Positions 1-9,513 of a DNA stretch of 24,817 nt are shown one piece after another. The stretch is from Oehlia diaphana (lineage: Eukaryota; Glomeromycota; Glomeromycetes; Glomerales; Glomeraceae), in the NCBI GenBank assembly GCA_003833135.1, contig QZLH01000997.1:23086-47902 (forward strand), written 5' to 3'. Made by a program: the position numbers and the translations under genes. The notes under the pieces were generated by a model that had not been told where the DNA came from, searched no databases, and saw only the letters and a list, made by a program, of their open reading frames with translations. Numbering within the stretch: the first letter of the stretch is position 1; each line of letters starts with the position of its first letter.

Positions 1-246
1 GGTTTACGCAATATAAGCCAAAAACCTCAAATTTGATTTTGAGGTAGATTTCCCCCTTTTTAACTGACGCACGCCCATATATTTATATATAATTTTAGCA
101 ATATGTAATTAATAATTATAAAATTTATAATACAGTATGTATATTAATATTTACTAGAATTTTTTATTAAATTTACTACAGACTACAACAGCAGTACTTT
201 TTTTTAAACTGTGGTTTGCCAAAATAGCATATAATCATTTTAATTT
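1..246. other. AT-rich intergenic sequence
   Basis: No coding signal seen on either strand. It may include the left part of the element whose right end is the TCCA-word array that follows, because that element family is about 330 bp long elsewhere in the window. Confidence 0.4.
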
Positions 247-378
247 AAGCTAACGCTATAAATTTAGCCAGAATAATAATATATAAAATTATAAATCATA
301 GTCCATTTGGAATTGAAATTGGACTGGACATCTCCATTAGGTCCAAAGTCCAATAGTCCATTACTGGGAATTGGACAA
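247..378. repeat. Array of iterated gtcca/tggac words (probable element end)
   Basis: Words gtcca and tggac (or ggac) occur about nine times in both orientations between 301 and 376, in otherwise AT-rich DNA. The motif AAGCTAACGCTATAA at 247-261 recurs with one change at 20431-20445, inside a hAT-like element, at the same distance (~124 bp) from the outer edge of that element's own word array. I infer this is the right end of a diverged relative of that element. The left end was not found. Confidence 0.45.
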
Positions 379-685
379 GGTCGTGATGTAATCATCTGAA
401 AACCGGAGTATCATCACCTATGCTATTCTTATGGCAAACTACAGAGTAGACATTTTTCATGTAGGCGAAGCTTATGAAGTAAATTGTTTGCTGTGTATTT
501 GGAAAATTACGAGATTACCATAGGGAATTTGCTAAATGGCTATATGTAGTAGTCACGCACAGGATAATACTTCCTGAGTTTCAGACACAAATATGATACG
601 TCTTGGATTAATTGTGCAGCATACATTGCGAAAGTCGCCAGAGCCATGTGCAAATGGAATCAGTGATGGCAAGTGATCCAATTGA
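379..685. other. Non-coding stretch, nothing recognised
   Basis: No convincing ORF, repeat or RNA gene was seen between the TCCA-word array and the inverted-repeat element at 695. Confidence 0.4.
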
Positions 686-694
686 CATCAAATA

Positions 695-937
695 ACCCAG
701 GTCATTAGTCATGTGTCATTTGGGTCATTTCGAGGTTAAATGACAAAATGACCTCAGTCATTTGAAAATTAAATCATAATTTTGGCTGAAATTAATTACA
801 TAATTTCAATTTTCGTTAGATAAATATATTACGTGACAATATAAATTTGTAATTCCGGCTGGCTTCATAAGTTTTGGCCTAAATTACAACATTATATTTA
901 AATGACTCAAATGACAAATGACCTCAAATGACTAGGT
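695..937. mobile_element. 243-bp MITE-like element with iterated GTCATTTG words
   Basis: The left arm (695-765) starts ACCCAGGTCATTAG. The reverse complement of the right arm (898-937) starts ACCTAGTCATTTG. Both continue with repeated gtcattt/aatgac words, while the centre is AT-rich and non-coding. The flanks carry a near-duplication: CATCAAATA at 686-694 and CATCAATA at 938-945, which differ by one A. Imperfect terminal inverted repeats, a flank duplication of about 8 bp and lack of coding capacity fit a non-autonomous, hAT-like element. The superfamily assignment is inference. Confidence 0.6.
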
Positions 938-1078
938 CATCAATATTTAGTGAAACTGGCTAAATCCACTCTATAAAGAGAATAGTACTCTAGAATCAGC
1001 TTAAATTATTTTTTTTTGTATTCTCTAACTGTGTTCGATAGCGGAAGAACAGTTGACAAATATAATTTGAATAAAGAT

Positions 1079-1176
1079 GGGCATCGGTCCTAAAAGACCG
1101 TTCTTAATTCTTAAAAAGATGGACTGGTCCGTCTTGGTGTAGGACTGTCCTGTATCACAATAAGACCGTCGGTCTT
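1079..1176. repeat. Array of iterated ggtc/gacc words
   Basis: Starts GATGGGCATCGGTCC at about 1077 and contains at least eight ggtc, gacc or ggac words in both orientations, ending gaccgtcggtc. It shares GGTCCGTCTTGGT with the reverse complement of the right end of the hAT-like element at 20230-20555, so it is probably one end of a relative. A matching far end is uncertain; gaagaccggtatgaag near 1246-1261 is a candidate. It lies just outside the target duplication of the following Mutator-like element. Confidence 0.5.
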
Positions 1177-1278
1177 TTTTCTTTTTTTTTGCAAATAAAA
1201 GAGCTCTTTTAGCTTTAAATTTAATATAAAAATCATTTATTATATGAAGACCGGTATGAAGATTACCTTTTCAAGTTA

Positions 1279-2489
1279 ACTTACCTAGCATCACCTAGAA
1301 AAAATGGTAGCCGGATATGTTTTCTGGTTACATGTGATTCGGAAGCTGATTTCCGGTTACATTAATTACAAATTGATTATTAATCAATTTTTTACCTTTT
1401 TACCTTTCATCAATATCTCGTTAGACACGTCACTATAAACCCTTTTCTTATCTTTCTTATTTCACTAATGTAAAACTTAGGAAAATAGAACTTGTAAAGG
1501 ATGTCATGTTCGTCAAAACTATGAAAATTTTCTAAATGATAAAAGTATTTCTTTAAAAAAATGTTTGCACTGCGGCCGATATAAACTTAAAATTGCTCGT
1601 TTAAAATAAAGTACTGAAGAATCTGACACAATAATTAATTATTCAGATATTACTGAAACTATATTCAACCATTTAATTTCTCTAAAAGATACTAATGGAC
1701 ATTATGAGGTGAAAATGTGGAGTTAAATCTTGATCTTGATATTGAATTATCACCTTTTCTGTAATAACACTTATTTTGGAAGGTTGATGGCTATTCATAG
1801 GTTTATTAGAATAAAAATCAAAAAAAAGACTCTCTTCAAATATTATATTATTGCAATTGTCGAATTGAGCTTGGAAAATGGCAAGTAAAGCATCTTATAT
1901 TAGATAAACAAAGAGACACATCTACCTATTTAGAACGGTACCATTGTGAAAGAACAATAAATATAGAAATCTTATCAAAACTGGACTTAATCAAAGTTAA
2001 ATATTCTCATAAAATGTTACATCCACGACCAAGGCATGTTAATACTACGTATAAATTTCATATACAGATGCATTTTTAATCTTTACTAATGTCCAAATAA
2101 ATTTTTTAGGCTAAAGAATTGTTAAAAGAATCATATAACAAACCAAAACGACATCTATGGTTAAAAAATGTTCGCACGCAAAAATTTCAGATTGTTGGAA
2201 AAGATGAATAATGATATTAAAGCACTAGAAACCCGTCGAACAATGAAAAACTTTAACAAAACATACAATGTATTGGGAATAAATAAAATAAATAATAACA
2301 ATAAATAAAATTTCAGCAATTTTCTTAAAAACTTTAATTTACTGTATTAATTTATTCAGTTATTTATCGGTTTTTTTTACTACGTTATAATAAAAATTAA
2401 CAAGCTAACCAGAAATCAGTTTCCGAATCACGTGTAACCTGGAAAACCTATCCGGCTACCATTTTTCTAGGCGACGCTTAGGGTGGTTC
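1279..2489 (+). mobile_element. Mutator-like (MULE-type) DNA transposon relic, 1.2 kb
   Basis: Long inverted repeats of about 80 bp bound this unit. The left copy (1279-1370) and the reverse complement of the right copy (2398-2489) share the core CCTAGAAAAA(A)TGGTAGCCGG and then vTGATTCGGAAnCTGATTTC. An exact 10-bp direct duplication, TTTCAAGTTA, sits immediately outside at 1269-1278 and 2490-2499. Target duplications of 8-11 bp and long inverted repeats are typical of Mutator-like elements. The interior holds one decayed ORF on the plus strand. It is too short for a full MULE transposase, so the element is non-autonomous or deleted. Confidence 0.7.
1490..2310 (+). pseudogene. Decayed zinc-finger ORF inside the Mutator-like element
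   Basis: Translated pieces on the plus strand show a zinc-binding-like start, CKGC near 1491-1505 and CLHCG near 1566-1580. Stops follow, then a long open stretch at about 1835-2035 containing YYCNCR, KQRDTSTYLERYHCER and SHKMLHPRP. After a further gap comes a basic segment with KPKRHLW near 2140. The order of C-x2-C pairs, a KQRD..ER(Y/F).C block and an H..LH.RP block resembles repeated ORFs of Glomeromycotina DNA transposons, by memory of family style only. Several stops and frameshifts show it is dead. The exact family is unproven; it could be an element-captured DNA-binding gene. Confidence 0.5.
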
Positions 2490-2499
2490 TTTCAAGTTA

Positions 2500-4098
2500 G
2501 TGAGATCACATGATGTGTGGCACAGTAAAATAAAGTCTACTATAGTTCTTTCGTGTAATGATCGTATGACAAAATATGGCTAAAAAATGAGAGCATGGTT
2601 GCTGTCATATAACAATTCAGACAGTGCTATTTTTCATTTTCAAGTTATCATCCTTATAGATACATGAGCCGAAAAAATTTCTAATACAGATTTTACTGTA
2701 TACCCTTTCTAAAAATATCTTTCAATATGATGTTTTTTATATGGTTTTGTATACCTTCGAATTCCATTGTTGACAATTGTTATACTATTCTGTCCCTATT
2801 TATAACAACAAAGTTCACCTGAAAGTAACTATGTTCCACAATAAACTACTAATGTTTCAACTTTCCTGTTATTTATTACTACTTGTTTACGAACATATTA
2901 CATCACAAGAAACGAAAATGCCACTTGTTATTGCATATTTTCCGTCACATATTATCAATTATTTTCTTGTTTATTGACGCATAATTGGTGATAAAGACTA
3001 TTTTTTCATGAACATTTAATAGAATATGCAAATGAAAGGTATTTTAAGTAATTTATGTAATTTATGATAACATTATCTACAATTAACCATTCCGGTATGT
3101 TTTCTACATATTGTTGAATGTCAGTTCTTATACGCTTAAAAATAAGCTATAATTAAAGAATGTTTATTTTTAATAAAGCAGAAGGGTAATTTTAAAGATC
3201 AACGCATATGTTAAAATCAATCCAATCAGATGTGAATAGAGTATCGCTTCACACTGGCACATACAATCAGACACAAATAGAGGAAAGCAGACTAACTATA
3301 TAAAACTAAACTTAAAATTAAGGTGTATTATTAAAGGATAAAACAATTTATTAATTAAATTCTTCACACACACACACACATACACATACACATGTTTTTT
3401 AGAATGCTCTTAATTACAGGTCTATATATACATAAAATTATAAACTAAAAATGTTTAACATATGGCACATATTGACTAAGTTAAACATATTAAATATATG
3501 CCATATATTTTATATATCGAACATAAAACATTTGAAACATTGATCGGCAATCACGGGTCCAGTCATATCACATGATCACTGCGCAACATTTTACTGCGTA
3601 ACAATATCGAAGGGATGTGCTACTTAATTGCATTTGCAATCTACCAGTGATGAAGTAGTTGTCTTCTGAGTAATGCTTCCGTGATTATATAAAATCGAGA
3701 ACTAATAAAATCAGAATTTATTAAACATCCATGAATCCATGAAGCAGTAGTATACTGTATAATCTGTATATCCTTGTTCGCAGACTTTAGGAGGAAGTTC
3801 GTTATCTATTGTATAGAATAATTGGACGAATCTCAGCTTGTATGAGAAATTGTTTGTTTCTCTTTTACTTCGCACCTTTGATGGTTTTACTAGAGTTACT
3901 TTGGAATGTCAGGTTCACTTAATTATATTGATACTTTCTGTATATGTTACTTTTAATAACGCAAAAGTTAATGCAACATCGAGAATCTGTGGAGAAGATC
4001 ACAAATCATAGACTAAGTAACACTATATATGTGGGACCGCAAAAAAAATATATGACTAACTCGTTTAATATGGTTTCAATGTTGTTATATGTGTTAAA
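2500..4098. other. Long non-coding stretch
   Basis: About 1.6 kb of AT-rich DNA. The only open frames are short (66-79 codons), of biased AT-driven composition and without recognisable motifs. It contains a CA microsatellite and a weak inverted repeat around 3460-3505 (gcacatat..atatgcc). No gene is supported. Confidence 0.5.
3365..3392. repeat. CA/TACA microsatellite
   Basis: An imperfect (CA)n run with TACACA variants, about 28 bp long. Confidence 0.85.
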
Positions 4099-4100
4099 TA

Positions 4101-4201
4101 CAGTCAAATCTCTATATACCGATGTTGATGTTTTGGGAAAAAAGTATCAGCATATCAAATTGTTGGTATATGATAGTGGCTAGTGGTATATTGTAATACT
4201 G
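4101..4201. mobile_element. 101-bp Tc1/mariner-style mini element
   Basis: Left end CAGTCAAATCTCTATATACC follows a TA at 4099-4100. The right end, read on the other strand, is CAGTATTACAATATACC, so the termini share CAGT and ATATACC at equal spacing. The interior has a near-palindrome around 4170-4192. The right-hand TA of the expected target duplication is TC, so one flank has mutated or the call is wrong. The CAGT start after TA is typical of Tc1/mariner MITEs. Confidence 0.4.
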
Positions 4202-4970
4202 TCAAGCATCTAACTTTGGCCTGTATTATGCAAAACAAAAATAAGCTACCAAACCTACATTAAGTAAATTTATTTTTTCAAGAAAATTGGTCAGAAAATT
4301 TCTTAAACTCAGTTATATATTGTTATATTACTTATCTAAACTGAATACAGATAAATGGATATGACTTCATGCGACAAAAAAAATGTAAACATACTATTTT
4401 TTATATGCCACATAATCCAAATGCTTAAATACGCAAACATTTCCCCTGTTTAATTATATATTGACGTAATGTTAGATCTTGGTATCATACTATTGTTTAG
4501 TAGTACAGGGTAAAAGAAAGTATTTAATTCCTTCTGACAAGTAATAATTATTCTTATTAAATATGTCCTGAAATTAACCGACCCTCCACAGTATCCCCAT
4601 CGACACTGCCTTTCTTCGAAAAGTCATATTAGTGTCCATATTTGAGCGACCAATTAAAACACCTATGACAGCAGGACATAACAAGATATATTTCTTGTCG
4701 TTTTTTTAATTACATGCTCTCATGGACGAACATTCGCCAATTACTGATTGTGTTACTTCAAAATATGTTCTGTATACACATTAATCATGCTACAGAAATA
4801 CACAACTAATACTCTTTTCCAACAAGATGTTATGCAACGTTAGATATGTCTGACATGCGTTGAACAGTTATTTCTTAGACAGTTAACACCTCAACAACTT
4901 AAACGAAAATTAGAATAGAAAAGGATCAAGCAAAAAAAATTGCCGCTGCTTCTCTGAGCATATGTCCAGT
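4202..4970. other. Non-coding stretch, nothing recognised
   Basis: AT-rich DNA between the mini element and the Cys-rich relic. I saw no ORF above background, repeat pair or RNA gene. Confidence 0.4.
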
Positions 4971-4974
4971 GTAA

Positions 4975-5149
4975 AGACTCCAGTAGTGGTGATCTGTCTG
5001 ACAAAATTCGAAATGATAATGCCATTCGTTGACAACATGTATGAGACCTCATGCAGTAATAGTTCTATAATTGTAATTGTTGCAATCCTGAAAGAAAACG
5101 TGGTTTGCACATTTCTTCGCAATGTTCTCCAGGTAAAAAATGCAAATAC
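4975..5149 (+). pseudogene. Cys-rich ORF relic, function unknown
   Basis: One plus-strand frame reads DLSDKIRNDNAIR, passes five stop codons, then reads CNCCNPERKRGLHISSQCSP and ends KKCKY (5072-5149). The C-x-C-C...C...C spacing resembles a small zinc-binding module. The open frame overlapping it in another register (starting MSSVKTP) has no motif and is probably its shadow. I do not recognise the family. In-frame stops argue for a relic, and it could also be chance. Confidence 0.28.
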
Positions 5150-5380
5150 ACTGGGTATTAAACAAATGGACTATCCCCACCCGCCTCATATATAGTAGGT
5201 TCAACACAAGTAATTTGTTTGCTAAAATAATCACATCGTATGTTGTGGATGTGAGCTTCGTTCAGTTTCACTGGTCTCATTATACACACACGAGGAATAG
5301 CGTGAGCATAAAAGTAATGATAAAATACAATAAATGTTGTAAATTTCGTTGTAATAAACTATAACGGGGACCGTTGGAGC

Positions 5381-5494
5381 GTCCGAAGCGTCGATGAATT
5401 ATTTAGGAATTACTAATAATATGCAACATCGAAGCTGTTTATGTCTAAAATGTTAGTCTCGAGTCTAATTCATAATCTACGCTACGCTTCGGAC
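5381..5494. repeat. Short inverted-repeat element with GTCCGAAGCG ends
   Basis: GTCCGAAGCGTCGATGAATT at 5381-5400 is mirrored by a segment at 5467-5494 whose reverse complement starts GTCCGAAGCGTAGCG and ends in ATGAATT. The pair encloses about 66 bp. The G+C-rich ends stand out from the surroundings. No flank duplication is visible, so this could be a MITE relic or a cruciform-forming repeat. Confidence 0.45.
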
Positions 5495-5857
5495 AATAAT
5501 ACCTTAACTTACCCAACTACCTCATTGTATATCCATCGTCTATTGGCAATCGAGAACCAATAAATTCTGTGCGGTATTCTTATTGTTATCTACATTTACC
5601 GCTATTCTTTTTCTACATTTCTACATTTTTTGAGAAATGAGTATAAATATTTAGGCTGTCTTCTGACATGGTTCCTAAAACCTCCATTTCCCATAACAAA
5701 TATATGCCAAAACATGTAATGAGCATTAAAAGTCCATTCATTACTACTTTTTTATTAATACAATAATACTTTTGCAATTTTATTTGGAACAATTTTTCTG
5801 ATAGCTGAATTTACCAATTATATATACAAAAGTAATAATTATACTTATTATGAAAAT
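5495..5857. other. Probable 3' flank of the minus-strand membrane-protein gene
   Basis: No coding features seen. As the region downstream of the stop codon at 5858-5860 on the minus strand, it should hold that gene's 3' untranslated region and poly(A) signals. None is distinctive enough to place in such AT-rich sequence. Confidence 0.35.
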
Positions 5858-6441
5858 TTAATTATTTATAGCATGAGGAAATTTAAGAGATTGTAAAGAT
5901 TGTACATTTCTAGATGAGAGTTTGCACTTGATTATACAATAACCTACTATAAAAGAAATAAAAGCTGTACCAATAATCGACCCAGCAATTATGACTATAA
6001 GTCCAAGTTCTGAGATCGTCGTAGGTGAACCAGAAGTTATTATCGTTGGTAATGAAATTTTAGGCATATCAGGCGATATTCTGTTATAATGCAATAATAT
6101 TTCAATTTCAAGAGAAAATAACATCAAACCAAAATGTTGTTAAATTTACCCAAAAAGATCCCATTTTGAAGCATTTAAACAATCTACTTGAGTCACAAAA
6201 TTATCTTGAAGATCTTTACCATTCGCACAAAAACCAGATGCTAAGTTCTATTTTGAGGATAAAGTAATTTTATTTACTACTAAAGTAATTAATATTATTA
6301 AGGATTGAATTCTTTACCTTTATTAAGCATGAAGAGTGATATTTTATCCAATACTCTGGCCCATTTGCATTTAGATTACAGGCATCACATTCGATAGTGA
6401 ATCTTTCGTTTTCGCTATTATTGCTATTATTGCTTTTGAGA
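5858..6441 (-). CDS. 3' exons of a single-pass membrane protein with Cys-rich outer domain
   Basis: Three minus-strand exons join in frame. Exon A (about 6441 to 6318) reads ERFTIECDACNLNANG... and ends at a gtaaag donor. Exon B (6247 to 6150), after an aaatag acceptor, reads NLASGFCANGKDLQDNF and on to NASKWDLF, ending at gtaaat. Exon C (6080 to 5858), after an ataacag acceptor, supplies a Ser/Thr/Pro-rich stalk, a hydrophobic helix of about 27 residues (GLIVIIAGSI..VGYCIIKC) and a short tail rich in Ser and basic residues before the stop. The introns are 70 and 69 nt and the phases agree. Five Cys precede the membrane segment, so I infer an outer domain with disulfides and a short cytoplasmic tail. 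No family is recognised. The gene may continue upstream to the signal-peptide exon at 7399. Confidence 0.62.
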
Positions 6442-6662
6442 TTGAAAAATACATGATTTATAATTAAGTATAAATATGAATAAATGTGTAGAAAAAATGG
6501 AAGCCCAACGCAGCATAACTACATTGTAGACGGAGTATTTTTTTTACGATATTGATTAGGAATTAGTTGAACCAACTAATTTTTGTATACATTTTGTTTA
6601 CTACTTATACACTTCTATTTCGTTCAAAATTCATCATGAATTTTTCTCGTGTGTTTTGTGTA

Positions 6663-7399
6663 TTAATCATTTTCTAGGAATGCAGTTTCCATAATTTCTG
6701 GTTCTACTTCATACCCTACGGGAAGATGAATCTAGGCAGCAAGACACTCAGTTTAAAGGTTGCATATAGAACGTATAATATAACAAACTAGTCTATACAT
6801 GTAAGTTAGTTCTCTTCAGATGAGTGAAGGCGAATCCTTGGATTAGATTTTTTCTACACATAGTTAGCGAATTTCCTCTCAAATACCAACCTCATACTAA
6901 CAATGAAATGATCACCGATATTATTGATACTTGCAACCGGTATTTCAACGACTATAACACCGGTTAAGAAAAAAAAGTTAATTAAAATGCAAAACAATAT
7001 ATTCATCATAATTAATTTTTATTATTTACTCATATTTTGATAAAAACTAATGAATGGCCGAAACTCATAAACACGAGTTATTGGTTGCTTCAATACGAAA
7101 ATTTCATTATCTGAAGGTTGGGAACCAGAGTTCCAAGTTCCAATCGCCGGGGAAGAATTGTTCGGGTATCTTTACAATTTAAGGCCATTCATTAAAATCA
7201 AGTTAAATAATAGTATAATAAATAAATTCTTTTATGTATCATACAGATTGAAACCAAGTATATTGAATCGGTAAGTTGGAGAGGTTGATGAACTTATAGA
7301 AATAAAATTCCCGTCCTTGATTTCTGGTGAACATGATGAAACTAACACAACAAGAAAGCTAAAAGCTTGGCAGAATAAAAAAAAAGAAAATAAACGCAT
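6663..7399 (-). CDS. 5' exons of a secreted or membrane protein with signal peptide
   Basis: The start ATG at 7399 opens MRLFSFFLFCQAFSFLVVLV, a strong signal peptide, followed by a Ser/Thr-rich segment. Exon 1 (7399 to 7245) ends at gtatga in phase 2. Exon 2 (7169 to 7030) restores the frame and encodes YPNNSSPAIGTWNSGSQ and EIFVLKQPITRVYEFRPF, ending at a gtaaat donor in phase 1. A third exon from 6951, after a gttatag acceptor, continues IVEIPVASINNIGDHF. The middle is unresolved. A further possible exon at 6731-6663 (HLPVGYEVEPEIMETAF, then a stop) would end the gene here. Alternatively, splicing leads into the transmembrane exons at 6441-5858 and makes one type I membrane protein. No known domain is recognised. 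Confidence 0.5.
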
Positions 7400-8099
7400 A
7401 GTGTGTGCAAAAAAGAAGTGTATCAGAAGTAAATAGAAATGCAAATTCAAATGAACTATTTTCAAAGAGATAAATGGATAAGATGTACAAGTATACACAT
7501 TTATTTGATAAGAAGACCAGACTTAATATAGTATAAAATAAGTTTTATAAAATGAGTAAAATGAGTGACGAGTATATATGGTAATACAATGAGTAATATA
7601 TTTGCGCGCAAAAGATATACATTACTCCGTGTGTTGATCTAAAATTATCACATGCATTCTGAAGATTGGCGGATTCGCACGTGCGAATATTCTCTCAAAT
7701 AAGGATAGCCCGTTCAATTCTGGTCGGTTGCAATTTCAGTCGGGTTTTGTTCCCATAAATTGTTAGTTTTTTCGAATAATGTGAGAATGAAACAATATTA
7801 ACAGAGAGATCCATATTTGGACAAACCGTATTTTATGTTGTCATTAAATCTTGAGGTAAAGGATCATGTAGAATGTCTTGGACACAGTTAAAAGGTTGAC
7901 ACAAGTCCCCTACTACTCAGTAGAAATTCATGTGTACAAAATGTTATACGGTAAGAATCTCGTCCTAATAGTTGAGTGGCAAGACGCTCAGAGAGCTTAG
8001 AAAAATACGAGTTAATTTTTGGCATAAACAATTATCGTCATAAATGATCGCCGCAATGTATTTTGTTGGTAAACACCTGTCAAACTGATCATCGTATTG
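7400..8099. other. Intergenic region between divergent genes
   Basis: Lies between the minus-strand signal-peptide gene and the plus-strand CRN relic, so it probably held promoters for both. It contains no ORF above background. No TATA box or binding site is distinctive enough to call. Confidence 0.4.
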
Positions 8100-8698
8100 C
8101 AGAATCATTATTTTTAACCCCCTTAATTAAATTATACATTGTGGCAACATCACACACCGCTTCATTTTCTATCGAAGTAGAAGAAAGAGATACTATCGAC
8201 AAAGTTAAAAAAAATTTAAGGCAAACGACAATTATGTGTACGTGTTTGATAAACACGATGAGTACACATTATAGAGAATAAATCTTCCAAAAAAAGAATC
8301 TGGAAAGAAAGCAAGGCCTGTTAGCTATACACCATTTTATTTGAACATTAAGAAGTGCTAGGTGGTAAAGAGTTGAGTAATCCTGAAATGAGAATAAAGG
8401 AAATTTTTCCTGAGGGTCTTGCCGTTCAGATCCCCAACTATTCTGTTTACGTTTTCGTTGATGATTCTAATTTATTTATCCAAGGAAATAATGCAATTGG
8501 AATAAAGAACGGTTATTTAAGTTAGATGAATTCAGTATAGACCACGGCAAACTACTCGACATAGTTCTTGGTGGGCGTCCAAATTCTTGTTGGTCCACGT
8601 CCTCCGAAAGATAAAAATTGTGGAATTTTATCACAGAGAAAGATTATGACGTTAATGCACTTGACAAAAATGGATTCTGCGCTGGGATAAGCCATTAG
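8100..8698 (+). pseudogene. Crinkler (CRN)-like N-terminus fused to a NYN/PIN-like nuclease domain, broken
   Basis: The plus-strand frames give the ubiquitin-like CRN header: LYIVATSHTASFSIEVEERD and TIDKVKKN, then a segment with YVYVFDKHDEYTL, where the LW of the CRN LW(K/R)V signature reads L-stop (TGG to TAG). Next come VSYTPFYLNIK and, after a frameshift, LGGKELSNPEMRIKEIFPEG, typical of the end of a CRN header. This runs directly into a NYN start, VYVFVDDSNLFIQGN (8443-8487), with the acidic DDSN motif of PIN-like RNases. DHGKLLDIVLGGR, LVGPRPP and WNFITEKDYDVNALD follow, each separated by a frameshift, ending at TAG 8696-8698. At least four frameshifts and one nonsense change make it a pseudogene. 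CRN headers normally target an effector domain; NYN domains cut RNA. The late acidic residues of a full NYN fold are missing. Confidence 0.68.
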
Positions 8699-9513
8699 TT
8701 TTGCAGTTTCATCTCATCTTGGTCCCATTTATTTTTTTACTGTTAATAGCATACTACGTTCGGAAATTTGATATGTCTCTATTTAAGTTAAACCTGTGTA
8801 TAATTAAAATTATATTGTTTTTGAACTAAAAAAATAAAATTCTTTATATGAATCAATAAATAAAATATTTTTACAGCTAAAACTTTATTGAGAAGTTACT
8901 AATTAATAATATTGGTATAAATTAACTTGTTCTATTTTTCTTTATAAAATTTATGATTTATTTTGAATTCCAAGTTTTATTTGTTAGAATTATTGCTACA
9001 AATAAAAAAAAATTAAATTATTTTAAGAGTTTGTTGAAGAATTCGCCCACAAATAACGTGAAACCATGGCGTTAATTATCTAGAAGATTACATTGACAAT
9101 ATAAACAACGAATCTTTTTATACAGCCTTGAAGTTTTATTGCATTTTTCAAAAAAAAAGAAAGGAATAGTATGATGTTTTCTAAAAACAATGGATAATCT
9201 TAAAGGGAATTGTAACGCGTCATATTGACATTCAAATAAAAATATTAATAAAATACCCGTAAATGTTTATATTTCCATTATTTATTTTCGTACGTCCTTA
9301 GGTTACTCTGATTGAGTTGTTCTTTAGTTTCAATTATATAATCAGTAAGAAATCTGATATTTGCATTGGAAAGTTTGTATTGCAATGCAATAAAAACGAG
9401 TTTTTAAAAGTAATGAAAACAAAACCATTGGGATTATATATATACAGTATATATATTTGCAAAATAAATATACATAACTAAGAATTCTTGCACCTGTAAA
9501 AATACATATAGAG
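8699..9513. other. Non-coding stretch, nothing recognised
   Basis: Very AT-rich, with a TA-rich run near 9437-9470. No ORF, repeat pair or RNA gene is supported. Confidence 0.45.

Noticed and set aside
2777..2977. 66-codon plus-strand open frame
   Set aside because: Composition matches AT-rich background, with no domain, signal peptide or splice context.
3944..4183. 79-codon plus-strand open frame
   Set aside because: No motif is seen and its 3' part overlaps the 101-bp mini element.
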